From Otis tarda (Eukaryota > Chordata > Aves > Otidiformes > Otididae): a stretch of 64,000 nt of DNA. This document shows positions 26,810 to 40,389 of the stretch, piece after piece; positions within the stretch are counted from its first letter, which is position 1; each line of letters opens with the position of its first letter. The notes below the pieces were generated by a model. The model saw nothing but the letters and a program-made list of their open reading frames with translations, was not told where the DNA came from and ran no database searches. Made by a program: the position numbers and the translations under genes. The stretch is taken from positions 56,720,987 to 56,784,986 of the forward strand of contig CM048557.1 in the NCBI GenBank assembly GCA_026413225.1. The letters are read 5' to 3'.

Positions 26810-29800
26810 TCTTACAGTTAAGTGTCATTTCCTGAGCAATTATCTGCATGTGTCTAAGCAGGGATAAGTTGGTCTGAGATAGAACTAACTCCCTTTTATC
26901 TCTATTTATCTACTGTTTGAAAAGCTGTTCCACAGAACTGTGATTAGCCACATGACATTTCAGAGGAGCTCTAACGCTCCTGCTTTCGTTGAATCATCAG
27001 TAAAATTTCTACAGTCCCAATTGCCTTTGGAGAAGGTTTATAGTTTGGCAATAAAAAAAAAATCTGTAACTCTCAAAAATTAGGTTGTTTTCTATAACGA
27101 ATTAGCAGTTGGTATGGGAGTCACAGCTCCATCATCCATCTCCAATAAAATCAATTTATGAAGGTGTTTTGTCATTTTTAAGCCTTACTCATGGCTGAAC
27201 TTCAAATCTGTTACCATCAGTGGAAAGGTTCCCATGATCTGAAACAATTTTTTGTTTAAGAACTCAGTTTAAAGAGTTTACATTGTTAAGTCATTGGTCA
27301 GTGACCTGGAATTTCTGAATTAAAAGGGGCCAAAGAGATTGGGAATGTTGAGCAACAAGTGTTGGTGGATTATAAACTTTTGGCAGCCTTGTTCAAGAAC
27401 ATTTGTTCAATCAGTCATAGAATTGTGCTGACTAGATCTATATGGAAAATTTTAATACAGAACATTTTGTTAGAAAAATGATTTCAAGACAAGTAACTTT
27501 TTTTTTTTCCCAGAGCTATATGGATACGATTATGTTTCCTGTAAAAAAGAAAATGTTTAAATAAATTATTTTTAGACTTTAGGGCAGATGCTACTTAGTG
27601 CTGATTGAAACATCCTGCTTGATCCCAAATTTTACAAGTTTATGTTTTGTTACAAAAACAATGAACAAATAAAAAGCAACAGAACATTTTAACCAATGCC
27701 ATATTATAATCTGTCAACAGATTATGCATGGCTATTTTTGGCATGTGTTGATATAATATAAAAAGAATACAGGAATATAAAATTAGCTTTGAAACAGAAT
27801 TTCTACACTTTCCAAAACAAAGAAAGTTTCTAAAATGGCTTTTTTTTTCTTCAAGAAAAAAAAAAAAAACAAACCTGTTATTTTCCCATAGATCAGAAAG
27901 TTATCATTTTGACCAGGATAGACATTCTTCCATATTAACTTTGGACTTTATCTAGCTCAGTATTCTCATGGTTGATATCAGAAGTAGCCAGAAGGCAGTT
28001 ATGAACAAGGCTATCTCAATTTATTCCTGGTGTCTTATTCCTGTGTTTTCATAAAGAAATAAAAGAACTAATTCAAAGCATGTTTTAGAACTAAAGAAAG
28101 CTACCAACCCTATTTCAAAGCGCCCTCCTCCCCTACTTGAAGGGAAAGCGTAAACTAGCAGTAAATCTTTATTAATGTAAGGATCAAGCTCACTGATATC
28201 AGTTCAAGTCCTAAACCTGCTGAGGGGGAGGGCGTTAGCATCTGTGAGTATTGTTTCTGTGTCTCTGTCAACAACAAGCTATCTAGTCAAGCTATCTTTT
28301 GCCATACAAAACCAAAGGGCTCTAAACCAGCTGTACACAGCTGTACGCATTCCTCCTGCAGAGCCATCTGCAGATTTTGCCACAAATCCAGTGTTGGCTA
28401 GAGAAGTTTTGGTGCCCTGGGGAAGCTGGGGAATTTCTGTGCCTCCAAGCACAAGTTTACTTACTCAGGCACAAAACACTCTTCTGTCACCAAAATATTG
28501 CTGCCCTCCCTGGCTGCCTGTCCTACACACATCAATTGCCTTTCTTCAGCACCTCAGAGGGATTCTTTTTCTATTGAAAATCCCAAGCAATTTAGGAGGA
28601 TGCACATCTTTTATGCTTTCATTTGTCATTGAAATGTCTTCCCAAAACTGCTAATATTTTGGAGAATATGGGTGGTCAGAGATAAGAATTCCGGGTCAAA
28701 AGCCTTCCACATCTCACTCACTTGGAAACAAAAGACTGAGAGTCTTATCCATTTATGCTGCTTTTATCATTTTGGCTAGACTTTTTTAAAGTGCCCTCCC
28801 TCATGACTTCTTTTGCAAGGGATGCTAACATGGCCGCTCAAACATAATAGTTCTGTCAGCCAGGATGACAAATCTGCACCAACCATGAGACATGCTGATA
28901 ACAACAAAACCAACATCCCATTATCTAGATCATAAATGTGTACCCCGTCTTGCAAATTTGCCATGGATTTGTCATCTAACATAGGAGAATCTGCTCACCT
29001 GCCTTTTACCATAGGAGCATTGGCCATTAATTGAATCATTTAATCTTGGAAAAGAAGTGTGAGAAGGATTTCCAAAGATCCTGTAGCCTTTCTTTGTGTC
29101 AGGCACAATCAGTGCAGTGATATTGGCCTCATAGGCACTTGTTGAACCTCTTCTGAAAGACTTACAATGGTGACAATTCCAGTCTTCTCATTTACTTGTA
29201 GCAGATTTTGGATATTAATGATTTAACATTTAAAATATATTTTTGGTGTTGTTTTCATGATGCTGGCACAAACCATGTCCATTCCTGATTTGAAATTTCG
29301 TATAAACTCTTAATTAAGACCTAAAGTCAATCCTGGATTATCTGGCATTGGAGAATGGACAACTTGCATTTTGTTTCAGCTGTTACTTGTACGTTATTAT
29401 TGGTACTACTGGCAATGAGGGGAAAGGGTTAATGTTTATATTCCATTAAGAATTTCCATGTTGTACTTCAAATACTGAGACAAGGAAGAGTCACAAAGAA
29501 CAGTTTATTCATTAAAACGTAGACAAATACTTTATTCTCTGTTAGTCACAATTACTTGGAGTAATCTTTACATTACCCTCAAAGACTTTTGGTGATCTTT
29601 ATATCGCATCATAGTTAAAACAGAGATAGGACTGTTAGCTTCATTTCTCCTTAAACATCTTAAAGGCCTTTTTGTGAACCACACTGCATGCAGGCAGAAC
29701 TGCTAAAAATGTGTATAACTCTTAGTTTCATAAAATTGTAACAATTGGAGGCAATACTGTTCCATGTTTGTACACAATAATTTTTATACAGAGAAGAACA

Positions 29801-30079
29801 CAGGCTTTAATGAGTGTTTTCTCCACACATAGATGAACTTCCCAACTCCTCATTCTAAGCGTTTATAGGGATTAAGCATTTTTGAGTGCATAGCCTACAA
29901 ATAATTTTCTGAAGTATGTTTAAAAATATTCATAATGATTAGGCCATAAATAGATACATTACTAACATTCATTGGTCCCTGGACCAACAACTCACCAGGG
30001 AAAAGAGCAGAGAAACATGAAAGCTGATTCAAGAAAGTTGCAGGGGGAGAAAAAAAAAAACCTTAATGAAGATCTAGTG
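26810..30079. other. AT-rich non-coding stretch
   Basis: No supported gene or recognisable transposon. The longest frame (28244-28654, plus, 136 codons) has no domain, no splice context and no codon pattern that sets it apart from its surroundings. Poly-A and poly-T runs are present at about 27500-27509, 27840-27849 and 27855-27869. The interval is consistent with intergenic or intronic DNA. Confidence 0.55.
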
Positions 30080-30320
30080 CAGTCAAAGATGTTGCAAGGA
30101 TAAAAATCACCTAATTAAGGGATAATCTCTCTTACTTTGTAGTATTGGAGTAATAAATGACTGCGGAGATTGAGTAATCAACAAAGCTGAAACGGGGTCT
30201 TTAAACAATCTTCAAATTTGTTTAGCATGCTTGTGACAAAGCAGGCGGGATTATTCCAAATTCTCTGGTGATGTAAATAAACCCAGCTCCACTGATGCCT
30301 TTGGAATTGCACCCTCTATG
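30080..30320. promoter_or_regulatory. Possible conserved regulatory element (homeodomain and forkhead-like motifs)
   Basis: The interval has lower simple-sequence content than its surroundings and carries several transcription-factor-like cores. These include CTAATTAAG at 30111-30119, TAATAAATGACTGCGGAG further on, GCGGGATTATTCC near 30245, and TGTAAATAAAC at 30272-30282, which resembles a forkhead site. It is a candidate by appearance only. No sequence comparison was possible, and AT-rich DNA yields such cores by chance. Confidence 0.2.
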
Positions 30321-30960
30321 TCAGCACATATTTTAACCTAGTTTTTTTTCCTCCATTTTGAGGGAACTTACTTATTTTGCAGTGCCATCTTGGTGATTGT
30401 GTGCTGGTTGTTCAAGAGACAGGCTGGGGAGGAACTGAAGAGGTTCAGTTATCAGGTACTGAGCAAAAACCCTGCTCCATCGTGTCCACATAGAAACTTC
30501 AGAGGTCAGACTCCTTGCATCACATGCACAGGACTGGTTGGCCTGTTTGTGAAGGGATGAAGTTTGTACCTAAGTGCTTACAGATACACTTCTAAATTAG
30601 TAATAAAGGCCTGATATTCCAGCAGGGAGAAGTATTCACATATCAAATTAAAATATAAAATAGTTATGAAAGTTTGAAAAGCAGTTATATATTTTAAAAC
30701 ATATCTTCAAGGGATCCAGGATTCAAAATGCTGGCCTCTGCCTTCCTGGGTCAACTGATTGTTACAGACTGGTAGCATTGTGAGAAATAATGGTATTATA
30801 CAGAAAATACTTTCCATTCAGTGAAAAAAAAAATTGTTTCCTTCTTTCCTTTCTTAATTGAGTTTGGAATATGCTAAAACATTAAATATCCCTCCAACCA
30901 GCTCTCTGAATCCAAAGTTGGCAGCTTCAGTCTGTCTCTAGTTACCACAATTCAGAATTG
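30321..30960. other. Non-coding stretch before the microsatellite
   Basis: Ordinary AT-rich sequence with a poly-A run near 30824. I see no gene, no recognisable repeat and no splice-bounded frame. Confidence 0.5.
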
Positions 30961-31408
<448 letters not shown>

Positions 31409-33862
31409 AACTAAGCTAGATTTTTTCTTTACTCATCAAGGACCTGAGATCACTTAATTATGCCAAGCAATGCCTCACTTTGGGTGTAGTCCTACTGACA
31501 TTTTACCCAGCATGTGTAGTGCTACCAAATTTGTCCTATGGATTATTAGATATTATTCTATTGGACTGTCATATCCTATTTAAAAAAGGGGACATTTTTT
31601 AGATCTTCTGCACTCCATAAGGAGATAGCCTTTGACTTTAAGAAGAACATAGTTTAAACAAACACAAAACTGTTGTTGTAAAGTGTTCATTAAGATGAAA
31701 GTTTGGAGACTAAAACGCTCTGTTTGTGAGCCAGAGAGTGGGAAGGCAAAGCTGGTGTTCTGTCTCCTGCTCAGTATGTATTTACTTTAAACCTAACTTC
31801 AAGGTAGAAACTAAACTCTCCTGGAAAGAGTAAAGAAAATATCTCTGTGTACTGCTTTAAAGTTAGGATTCCTTTAAGCAGACATTGCTACAGGTGCCAA
31901 ACGGTATGTGTAACTGATGTTGAATAAGGTCTATGTGAGTCTTAGCTGCGATCAGCAAATTAATTTAAGCACTCAGGTTAATACTAAACTCAGGCATTAA
32001 TAGAGGAAAATGCACTCCCAGAGACTCATTTCTTTGAACAAATGAGTTATGCAAGTAAATAGCATTTTGGCTATACACCTTTTACATGGAAATGGGAGTA
32101 CATAAGGAGAGTTTAATTAAAAATCTAACTATTCCCTTGTCCTGTGCCTGCATGCATGCTAGGGTTAGATAAGTGATTTTTTTTTTTCCATCGTGCAGAA
32201 TTAGTGTACTGTTATGCCAATAGCCACTGCCTTTTACCTTAGTTGAACACTTTCTGGTAATGCCACACATCATGATGGAAAGAATAGAGGAAGCAATTTC
32301 TTGGACTGATGCAATAACAGGGATGTGGAATCATACTTATGGTCCATGGTTAAAATCACAACCAAGTCCCCTTATAAGCTCTTATTTTGTCTCACTTTAT
32401 TTCAAACAGACTCTTTAACTTATGTTGGAGTATTATTTTGGTCTGAAATCTTGCCAGGCTTAATTAGAAGGCACTGTGTTGGAGATAAGCAGCGTGAAGA
32501 AAGTAAGTTATGGCTTTAAGTTACTTTTGAGTTACAGTTTGTCAGAATTACCTTGGTTTGGATTTACTGATCAATACCAAATATTCCTTTGAGGTTCCTA
32601 GCACTCACACTGACTTCTTAAAACACATTCAAAACTCTGAGAACTTTCATGGTACAAAAAGTGACTTGTGTGCATTACTTAACAAATTTGTTACTGTGAT
32701 ATTCTTAAACTCTACCTCAAAGAAACAAGCAAGAAAAAATGAGAGAAGGCACATGGTTCCTTCAGCTAACACTTGCAGAAGGCCAAGGTAAAAGAGTGTA
32801 TGTGTTGGGTGAGGGAGAAGCCAGGGCACTAAGATTTCCAAAGACTAATAATTCCAAGAAACTTCAAATTTTCCATCATAATGTAAGAGTTATTTTTGTT
32901 ATCTTTTAATGGGGGTTCCTATTTGTAAGGAAGTTGATACATCTGATACAATCTATGAACTTTTGCTTAAGTTTCCTTGGATATTGAGAAGGTGTGAGGC
33001 AAGCACAGCTCTTATTGTTTTTCCTTCAACTTAATGGAGCATTGGCCTGGATTTTTAGAGTTAGATAATCTAAAGATACAAGGTAAAAACATTGAGATAG
33101 GGAACTGAGGCACAGTCAAACCTTAGGAAAAAACTTGAGCTAAACCGTATGCTTTTCTTACTATTAAAGTCAAAGTGCAGTCACAGTTCCTGTGTCTCAA
33201 CACATTGCTTTTAAGCAAGTAAAGAATGGTATACCATGTGCACCAAACATTAATTAAAAGGATACCCTTAAGCATTTTAAAATACAGAAGCAAACTTTTT
33301 GAAAGGATACAACTGCCAAAACAAACAAATAAAAGCAACTATAAGTTTGGCAGTGAATCAATAAAGTATTTCCTGCAAAAATATGATAATTCTTCTTTTG
33401 TGTGCAGTGTTAATTTTAAATATCTGCAACAGTAAATGATCTTACACAGGCAAAAGCTAGGTATGGTTGGCTGTCTACAGGAATACGATCAGATCTCAAG
33501 GTTGCAGTTAGTCCATACTAACAACATTTATTTTCACTATCTTCTGCGAGCTTGTTCTGTTAAACAAGCTTTTGACCACAGACAGATAAAGACCAGGATT
33601 TGGTAGAGCCCAATTTTGGAAGGATGGATGTGGATAAGCATAAAAAAAGGCAAGATATATTACAGTCCTCTTTGGTAATTGTGTACCTATGTAATTTGCA
33701 AAATCTGCATGGCGTATAACTGAGAAGCCCAAAAGTGTGACTCAGGTATACCTGGTCCTATGGCTAATGTCCAATTGACCAAATGGTTCAGAGCATAATC
33801 ATGGCCCTATTAGATTCTGTGGCAATATTCCTACTGAGTTCAAAAGACTTAAGATTTCACCC
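31409..33862. other. AT-rich non-coding stretch
   Basis: No gene is supported. The frame at 32558-32791 ends at an AAG|GTAAAA donor-like site, but it has no matching acceptor and no domain. I recognise no transposon between the microsatellite and the LTR. Confidence 0.5.
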
Positions 33863-34927
33863 TGTGGTGGGTTGACCCTGTCTGTATGCCAGGTGCCCAC
33901 CAAAGCTGCTCTATCATTCCTCCTCCTCATCTGGACAGGGGAGAGAAAACAAAAGGCTTGTAGGTTGAGATAAGGACAGGGAGGGATCACTCACCAATTA
34001 CTGTCACAGGCAAAACAGACTCAACTTGGGGAAAAATAATTTAATTTATTCCCAATCAAAGCAGAGTAGGGTAATGAGAAATAAAAACTAAATCTTAAAA
34101 TACCTTCCCCTCACCTCTCCCTTCTTCCCAGGCTCAAATTTGCTCCTGATTTTCTCTATCTCCTCCCCACAGCAGTGTAAGGGAACAGGGCATGGTGGTT
34201 GCGGTCAGTTCATCAGTCATTGTCTCTGCCACCCCTTCCTCCTCAGGGGGAGGATTCCTCACACTCTTCCCTTGATCCAGCATAGAGTCCCGTCCCAGAG
34301 ACGGTCCTCCATGAACTTCTCCAATGTGAGTCCTTCCCACGAGCTGCAATTCTTCACAAACTGCTCCAGCGTGGGTCTCTTCCACGGGGTGCAGTCCCTC
34401 AGGAACAGACTGCTCCAGTGTGTGTTCCCCACAGGGCCACAAGTCCTGCCAGCAAACCTGCTCCAGTGCGAGCTCCTCTCTCCATGAGGTCTCCATGAGT
34501 CCACAGGTCCTGCCAGGAGCCTGCTCTAACATGGGATTCCCAAAGAGCCCCAGCCTCCTTTGAGCATCCCGGTGCCCAGCATGGGATCCTCCATAGGCTG
34601 CAGGTGGATTTCTGCTCCAGCACTTGGAGTACCTCTTGCCCCTCCTTCTTCACAGACCTTGGTATCTGCAGAGTTGTTTCTCTCACATATTCTCATTCCT
34701 CTCTCTGTTACTGTTGTTGCCACAGTTTTTATTCTCCTTCTTAACAATGTTACCCCAGAGGCACTACCGTCATTGCTGATGGGCTCAGCCTTGGCCAGCG
34801 GTGGGTCTATCTTGGAGTCAGCTGGCAGTGGGTCTATCGGACACAGGGGAAGCTTCTAGCAGCTTCTTACAGTAGCCACTCCTGTAGCCCCCCTGGTACC
34901 CAAACATTGCCACATAAACCCAATACA
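33863..34927 (-). mobile_element. Solo LTR of an avian endogenous retrovirus
   Basis: A block of about 1,065 bases begins TGTGGTGGGTTGACCC and ends AACCCAATACA on the plus strand, so it has the TG...CA termini of an LTR. It contains stretches I associate with a common bird ERV LTR, such as GGACAGGGGAGAGAAAAC near the left end, GATGGGCTCAGCCTTGGCCA in the right third and ACACAGGGGAAGCTTCTAGC near the right end. By my recollection the LTR start is at the right side, so the minus strand is sense; this is tentative. AATAAA-type signals occur on both strands in the left part. There is no gag, pol or env and no second LTR in the window, so it is a recombined solo LTR. No matching target-site duplication could be identified at these borders. 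Frames of 66-132 codons inside it are by-products of repeat structure. The family name is not assigned. Confidence 0.82.
34274..34620. repeat. Degenerate internal tandem array within the LTR
   Basis: Within the LTR, a core close to TGCTCCAGCGTGGG recurs at about 34274, 34318, 34362, 34411, 34459, 34522, 34573 and 34613. The spacing is 40-63 bases. Several units continue with a CCCACGGGCTGCAG-like segment and a TCCTxxxAG-like segment. The units are diverged, so the array is a minisatellite-like expansion that is older than this insertion or has decayed with it. Confidence 0.75.
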
Positions 34928-36639
34928 CATGCTATTTGTGAACATTAGGTCTTCGGAAATAAATAGCTCTTTTGCCCAGTGTAAATAGCTCTTTGGCATA
35001 GTGGTGGGTTTGGGTTTTTGAAGAGGAAGTACTATTATTTTTGAATGACATTAACAAATCCAAGGGCAGTAAGTTTTAGTAGTTTGGAAACTTTTGCTCT
35101 TGGTGCATATTTTACTTAGAAACACAAATGCCTGCAGACTTTTCCAACAAGTCCTCTAATCCCTCTGCTCCCTCCACTGACTTCCCACAGAACTCTGCAT
35201 TTGTCTGATGGACTTTATTCACAAAGCCTCAGATCATATTGTTAAAAGATCAGTGAAATACTGGTCCCCAGACTGCCCTTGGCATCCTCACGCCCTTGGA
35301 TGACCGGGTTTCTCCATGAGAATGCGCAGTTGTCATTTGTGTAGAACAGGGAACTTCACACAAAACTTGTGCAAACTGGCCCAAAGTGTTCAAAGGAACC
35401 TCGGTTCATCAGCGTATCTTCCTCTCTAAACACAAGAAGCCTGTCATTAACCTCACTTCTTGTAGTGCACGTGCATACACACATACACAGCAATATGTTC
35501 GTGTATGTAAGTTTAGCAAATATAAAACAATGCACTCAACTTCAGAAACATCTCATCTGGCAAGAAGACAGGTAAAAAAGCAGCATATGTTAGCATTTTT
35601 CTTTAATACTTTATTGTAAAACACATGGATAGCGAGTATAATATAAGGTAGTAATAAATATAATACAAGAGCCTACACAGAAGACAGTAATTGAAGACTA
35701 GGCAGAGGGAGGTCAGTCAGCTGGTCTGTCTTCCTGCTCCAAGGCAGGATGAATGGAAAGTCCAAATGTAGATGCATAAACATTGCTACAGTAGGCCCAA
35801 TCCTGACCACAGTGAAGTAAAAATTTCCAGCTCGGCATCCTTCCTGAAAAAATGTCTTCCTGGAGGCCCTTCCTCTTCCAAGGACATGTGCAACAGTCAG
35901 TAATGAAACATATTCTGTCAACTATTGAAATGAGGTTTTAGTATGCAACTCCACACAGAAAAGGTTCAGCATTGCGGACATAAATCAGCTTTGCTCCACC
36001 AAACAATAGACTCAGAGCCTGGCCAAAAAGACCCACAACAAAATTAGCATCGAGAGTGTTGACCAGGGTAAGTATTCTGCTTTGTCTCAATGGAAACTGG
36101 CAGTGCTGTGAGCTCCAGAGGCCACTGTTTCTAATCGAGCTTGTCTCAATAGTTTCCTCCTCCTTGTCAGCAACTGGACAAAAGTAGAATTAATGCCTAA
36201 GCCCATCTGTACTAGTTCAGTGCTGGGAAGAGATGTTTCCATGAAGCCATGAGATAGACCTTTGGGAGTAGGCAGGATGCTATAACAGACAGCATGCTGA
36301 AGGCAAGAGACAGAGACCTGGGGTCAGAAAAGGAGTTGTTTTTGTGGCTACAGGCCTGAATGAAGTCATGTCTTAGACAAGGATTTTATGTGTAGCTGTG
36401 CTGTTTTTGTCATCTCTACTTAAACCAAAAAGAATTGGTATACTTACTGTGTACTAACAGTAGTGAAATTCTTCAACCTTAGTCCATGCTTATATAGGCC
36501 CAAATCCCATATAGATTTCAAAATATGCTTAGCTTGGCACATGTAAAACATCTCATTTAGTTCAAAGTTCTGATTGACAGTGCCTAGAGTTAAAAGCATA
36601 AGTATATCCATAAGGACTCGGGGCAATATGTTTTAGGAC
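34928..36639. other. Non-coding stretch
   Basis: No supported gene. A small direct duplication of AAATAGCTCTTT lies at about 34960-34997, just beyond the LTR. The frames at 35369-35619 (+) and 35673-35921 (-) have no domain features. The rest is ordinary single-copy-looking sequence. Confidence 0.5.
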
Positions 36640-36715
36640 AAGAGCTGTCCCTCATGCCTGTACAGTACCTAGCCCAGGGAGGCATATCATTGCTGTGGAA
36701 TAATAGAAATTATGT
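36640..36715 (+). mobile_element. Ancient LINE/SINE 3'-tail remnant
   Basis: The segment TGTACAGTACCTAGCCCAGG followed by an AATAATAGAAATTATG tail resembles a widespread old amniote repeat end of the form TGTACAGCGCCTAGCACAATGGGG followed by an AT-rich tail. A sister copy is at about 57.79-57.87 kb. The call is by eye and diverged, so the exact family (L2, L3 or a CR1-like tail) is left open. Confidence 0.4.
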
Positions 36716-39700
36716 ACTAGACCAAAAATTGCTCCTAGTTTGCCTTCCAGTAAGAAAGTGACCCCATCTCAAGTTCCCAGAATTACCATACAGCAATGGA
36801 ATGAGATTATTGTTTCCTCTAATTTGAAAAGTGGTGGTAGGGCCCAAATGCCCCTACTCAAATTCATTGTGATAGGTGCTGCGTAACAAAGAGTCATTTT
36901 TGTTTCTTCTCCAAAGAATTAATCATCACTGTTGGTGGTACAGGCACTAACCACTACCATCAGCTGAAAAGTTTATTATGGATTGCTTCTTGAAATAAAA
37001 CATAACTTTTATTGGAAGTTTAAAGATAAATAAAAACAGCTGGAGGGAAAATACTATTAAATACTCTGATGATCCTCATGATGTTCCACTTAAAGAAAAA
37101 ATTCCTCTTGCTTCGTTTTAAGGACTCTTGTCTGCTGGGTTAAAGTTAGCTTTTCTTTCATGTGGGACAAGTGAAGCTGAAAAGGGAATTTACTTAAACT
37201 CTGTATTGAAATTGCAGCTTACAGGAGCTTACGGTCAGTGCAGTTCCAAGAATCCTTCACTATTTCTGTGATAGATGGTGCTTCAACTTATGCTTCCTCT
37301 ATTACTTTTATGTAGCTTTCTAATTAGACTTTTAAAACATTTAAATTGTTTTCTTTCTGTGGACAAACAGAATGCCAAATCTTCACAATCCTCTCATCTT
37401 TGAAAGTGACACTGCTCCGTTCTGGGGACTGGGTTTAAATTATTAACAGAAGATAAGCTCACATACACAAATAAAGGCTGCCTGGGACCAACCATGGGAT
37501 AGGAGTACAAGAAACAGCTCATGCCAGCACACCCCATACTTTCTGCACCCTGCAATGGGGCCACATTTCTGGCTGCAAGAACAGCTGCCTGGAATTGAAG
37601 AACCACCCAAAGACTCCAGAAACAAAGAAACTCAAATGAAGTTATTTAGTAGGAACACACAGATAGGGAGAGGATTTACAGAGTATAGAGTTAGTCTGTA
37701 TCTATGCAAGCTCTTGTAAAGCATCATTCAGGTGGAATAGTATTCATTGAACTCTTTAGGTTCTTACAGGTTGTTTTTCATTGTCACATCTGAACACATC
37801 CATGTAATGCATCAAATGTTATGAAATGTTCAGTTTTCCTGTTTCTTGAGGATACGCTCTAAGACCAGATTTGCCTCTTATGCAAACAACAAGCCCAAGA
37901 GACCAGCTTCTGGTGCAGCCAAAGTGCACACACTAGAGCACATGTGACCCTACAGGCTGGATCATGCTGTCAAGCATGCTCAGGTAGGCTGCATCCAAAC
38001 TGGTGGTAGCTTAGCAGAGAGTGGGATGCTGAGTATGTCACACTTACAGCTGACTTGATGTGTCCCTCCAGGAAAAATTCAAACCATCTCTCAAAAACAT
38101 GACAGTATCTCATGGTGAAATGTATCAGAAGCTCAAAGGATAATGAAGCTGTACATCTCCTCACTTCCCAGTCAAGAGAAAAGCCTCAGTCTTTGGGCCT
38201 TGGACATTGTTTAAATTTCAAGAGCTCCCTTGAATCTCAGACAAATTACTAGTTTCAACTGGAAGAATTTTTTGTTGATCTCAGAACATTGCCTCTATGC
38301 ATTTCCTTAACAAAGACAAAATTGAAACTGGTTTGGTAGCTAAAACGAGCATGGATTTTTCATCTTTGTTTGGATGACTGTACGTTTGAAAGAACAGAAG
38401 TAGATTTCATATTTGTGTGCTGCATTTGCTACTTCACAAAGGACTGACTGCTCTTGACAATAAGGGGTCAAGAATCCTTCATGCTGGCCAGAATTCCTTG
38501 GGGAGTTAGTCCCGTGAAGTTCAGTGCCAATGTCCTGATGACTGGAGGACACAGAAAGCAAGGATCCGTGTTGTTTAAGAAGGCTTCCCAGACTGTTGCT
38601 GTCTTTTTCACAGAGGAGCCATCATAATGTATCACAGCTTCTCATTCTTTCTTCTGGTGCAGGCTGCAGACACTCAGGACTAACAAAGCAACTTACCATG
38701 CTAGTAGGATTTAGAAATTTAGGTGGCAGCTGACAAAAGGCTTAGCTGGCTAAAAGACAGCTTCCCACCACTGGCTTTGGGTAGTTTGCTGTGTTTCTCC
38801 TACTTCTATTCCTCTTCTTCTGGGAAGTCTGGCTACATGATCATTCCGAACATCATTAACTGGATTTCTTACACAGAACTAAGTAAAAAGAACAGAGTAG
38901 AGAGCAGATAGTTCTGACCAAAAAAAAACAAAAAATCCAAATACAAATATATTTGTTTTACTTCATTTTTTTTATTATTATTATTTTGCCAGTAATTTTT
39001 CTGAAGAAGTCTCTTCATGTTACTATTTTTGGATATGCAGGGTTTACTGGAAGATTTCTATGAGCTTGTTTATCGTTAATATAATACCTATGTTTATGAT
39101 AAAATAATATGAAATTAAATAATTTGACACTGAATCCTTTCACCACTTCTCTTACTCAAGTTTCACTGTTGGGAGAATGCTAAGTTACCATTTTAGCATT
39201 TCTTAAATTAAGAAATAAGAAATAAAACTGTAATAGAAAAAAAAAAAGAATAAATCTAAATACAAGCATTTCAGAGTTGGATTTTTCTTGTTTTAATTTA
39301 CAGCTCCCCTGATCATCCCAAACAGAGTCTTGGATATTTTCCCCTGAAGATGCCCTGTGATCAACTTTCAAAAAACATACGCTTTTCTTATAAATTAAAT
39401 ACATCTATTAAAATTCCTGTAAAGTCACTGCAAAAATGAAACTTTCTAGTTTTAAGAATCTTCACTAGTATTTCCCCAAAGCATTAATTTTTACAAATAC
39501 TTTATTGGGTCTTATATCACAAGCCTCAACTGTGTCTATATGATCATTATGCATTTTTATTTTTTATGCAATTCCTTGAAGCTCAGATATTTTAAGGGTC
39601 TGCTATCTGTGAGTAATAGCAGCAATTTAAAATCTCTTCTGTTGGGAAGGAATTTTAAAGCCCTTGAAATCATTTGGGAAATGTCTATGCATTTGGTGAG

Positions 39701-40389
39701 GAAATGAGGGCGGGAGATACTGTCAAGCTGGTAAGGAACTTGAGTGAAATCCCAGCTTCATTGCAAAGAATGCAGGTTTTCCCCTGACTTCCTAGATTCC
39801 AGGACTGAATTCTAATCACTAGCATTATGCCTTATGTAGAATGAGATGAGGTCTGAGTTTAATTGTCTGATAAAACTGTCATAATGTAAAGGGTTATTTA
39901 AAAGGTATATTTGCACCCAGATTTACATAGGGAAATGGGAGTCTGCAAGTTATTCCTCCTTCTTATAGCTGTCACACCAGAGAAGAACAATGACACTTCT
40001 CTCAAAACACCAAAGGGTAGTTGGAGAGAAACTAGAACCAGGACTCTGCCATGGCAAAATAGGCAGATATGAATATGGCAAGGTAGATGGAAAGAATGTA
40101 AAATGTCTTTGACTAGAACTGGAAGAGATATTTCTTTATGCATCAAGAAGCACAGGAGGAGTCAGCCTCCTGAAGGACATTGGCTTCAACAGACTTCAGT
40201 GAGAGTTTAGCCTGAATGAAGAGTTCAAGACTGGGATTTGTTCTCTAAAGGAAGAAAGCAGTATAAATGTGTGTCCTCATTAGACGCACTGTACACAAAA
40301 AGAGGAGTAAGAGTTATAACGGCAGCATTCTCTCCTCCTCTCTCAGTTGTGTGATCAGAGAGGTCAGAGCCTCCCTGTTCTCTGTGAAC
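36716..40389. other. AT-rich non-coding stretch
   Basis: No gene is supported. T-rich simple sequence with an ATT run lies at about 38964-38988. The remaining frames (for example 37394-37625, 37970-38164 and 38340-38561, all minus) have no recognisable domain. Confidence 0.5.

Noticed and set aside
28244-28654. A 136-codon plus-strand frame
   Set aside because: No domain or splice context; an overlapping 66-codon frame and the ordinary composition suggest chance.
32558-32797. A frame ending at an AAG|GTAAAA donor-like site
   Set aside because: No credible acceptor or conserved-looking peptide; AT-rich DNA produces many donor-like sites.
34134-34859. Several 66-132 codon frames on both strands
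   Set aside because: They lie wholly inside the solo LTR and its internal tandem array. LTRs of this kind are not expected to encode protein, and the peptides match no domain I know.
36060-36180. Possible ancient repeat with a duplicated TTGTCTCAAT segment
   Set aside because: Only the 10-base TTGTCTCAAT motif recurs; no family resemblance is seen on either side.
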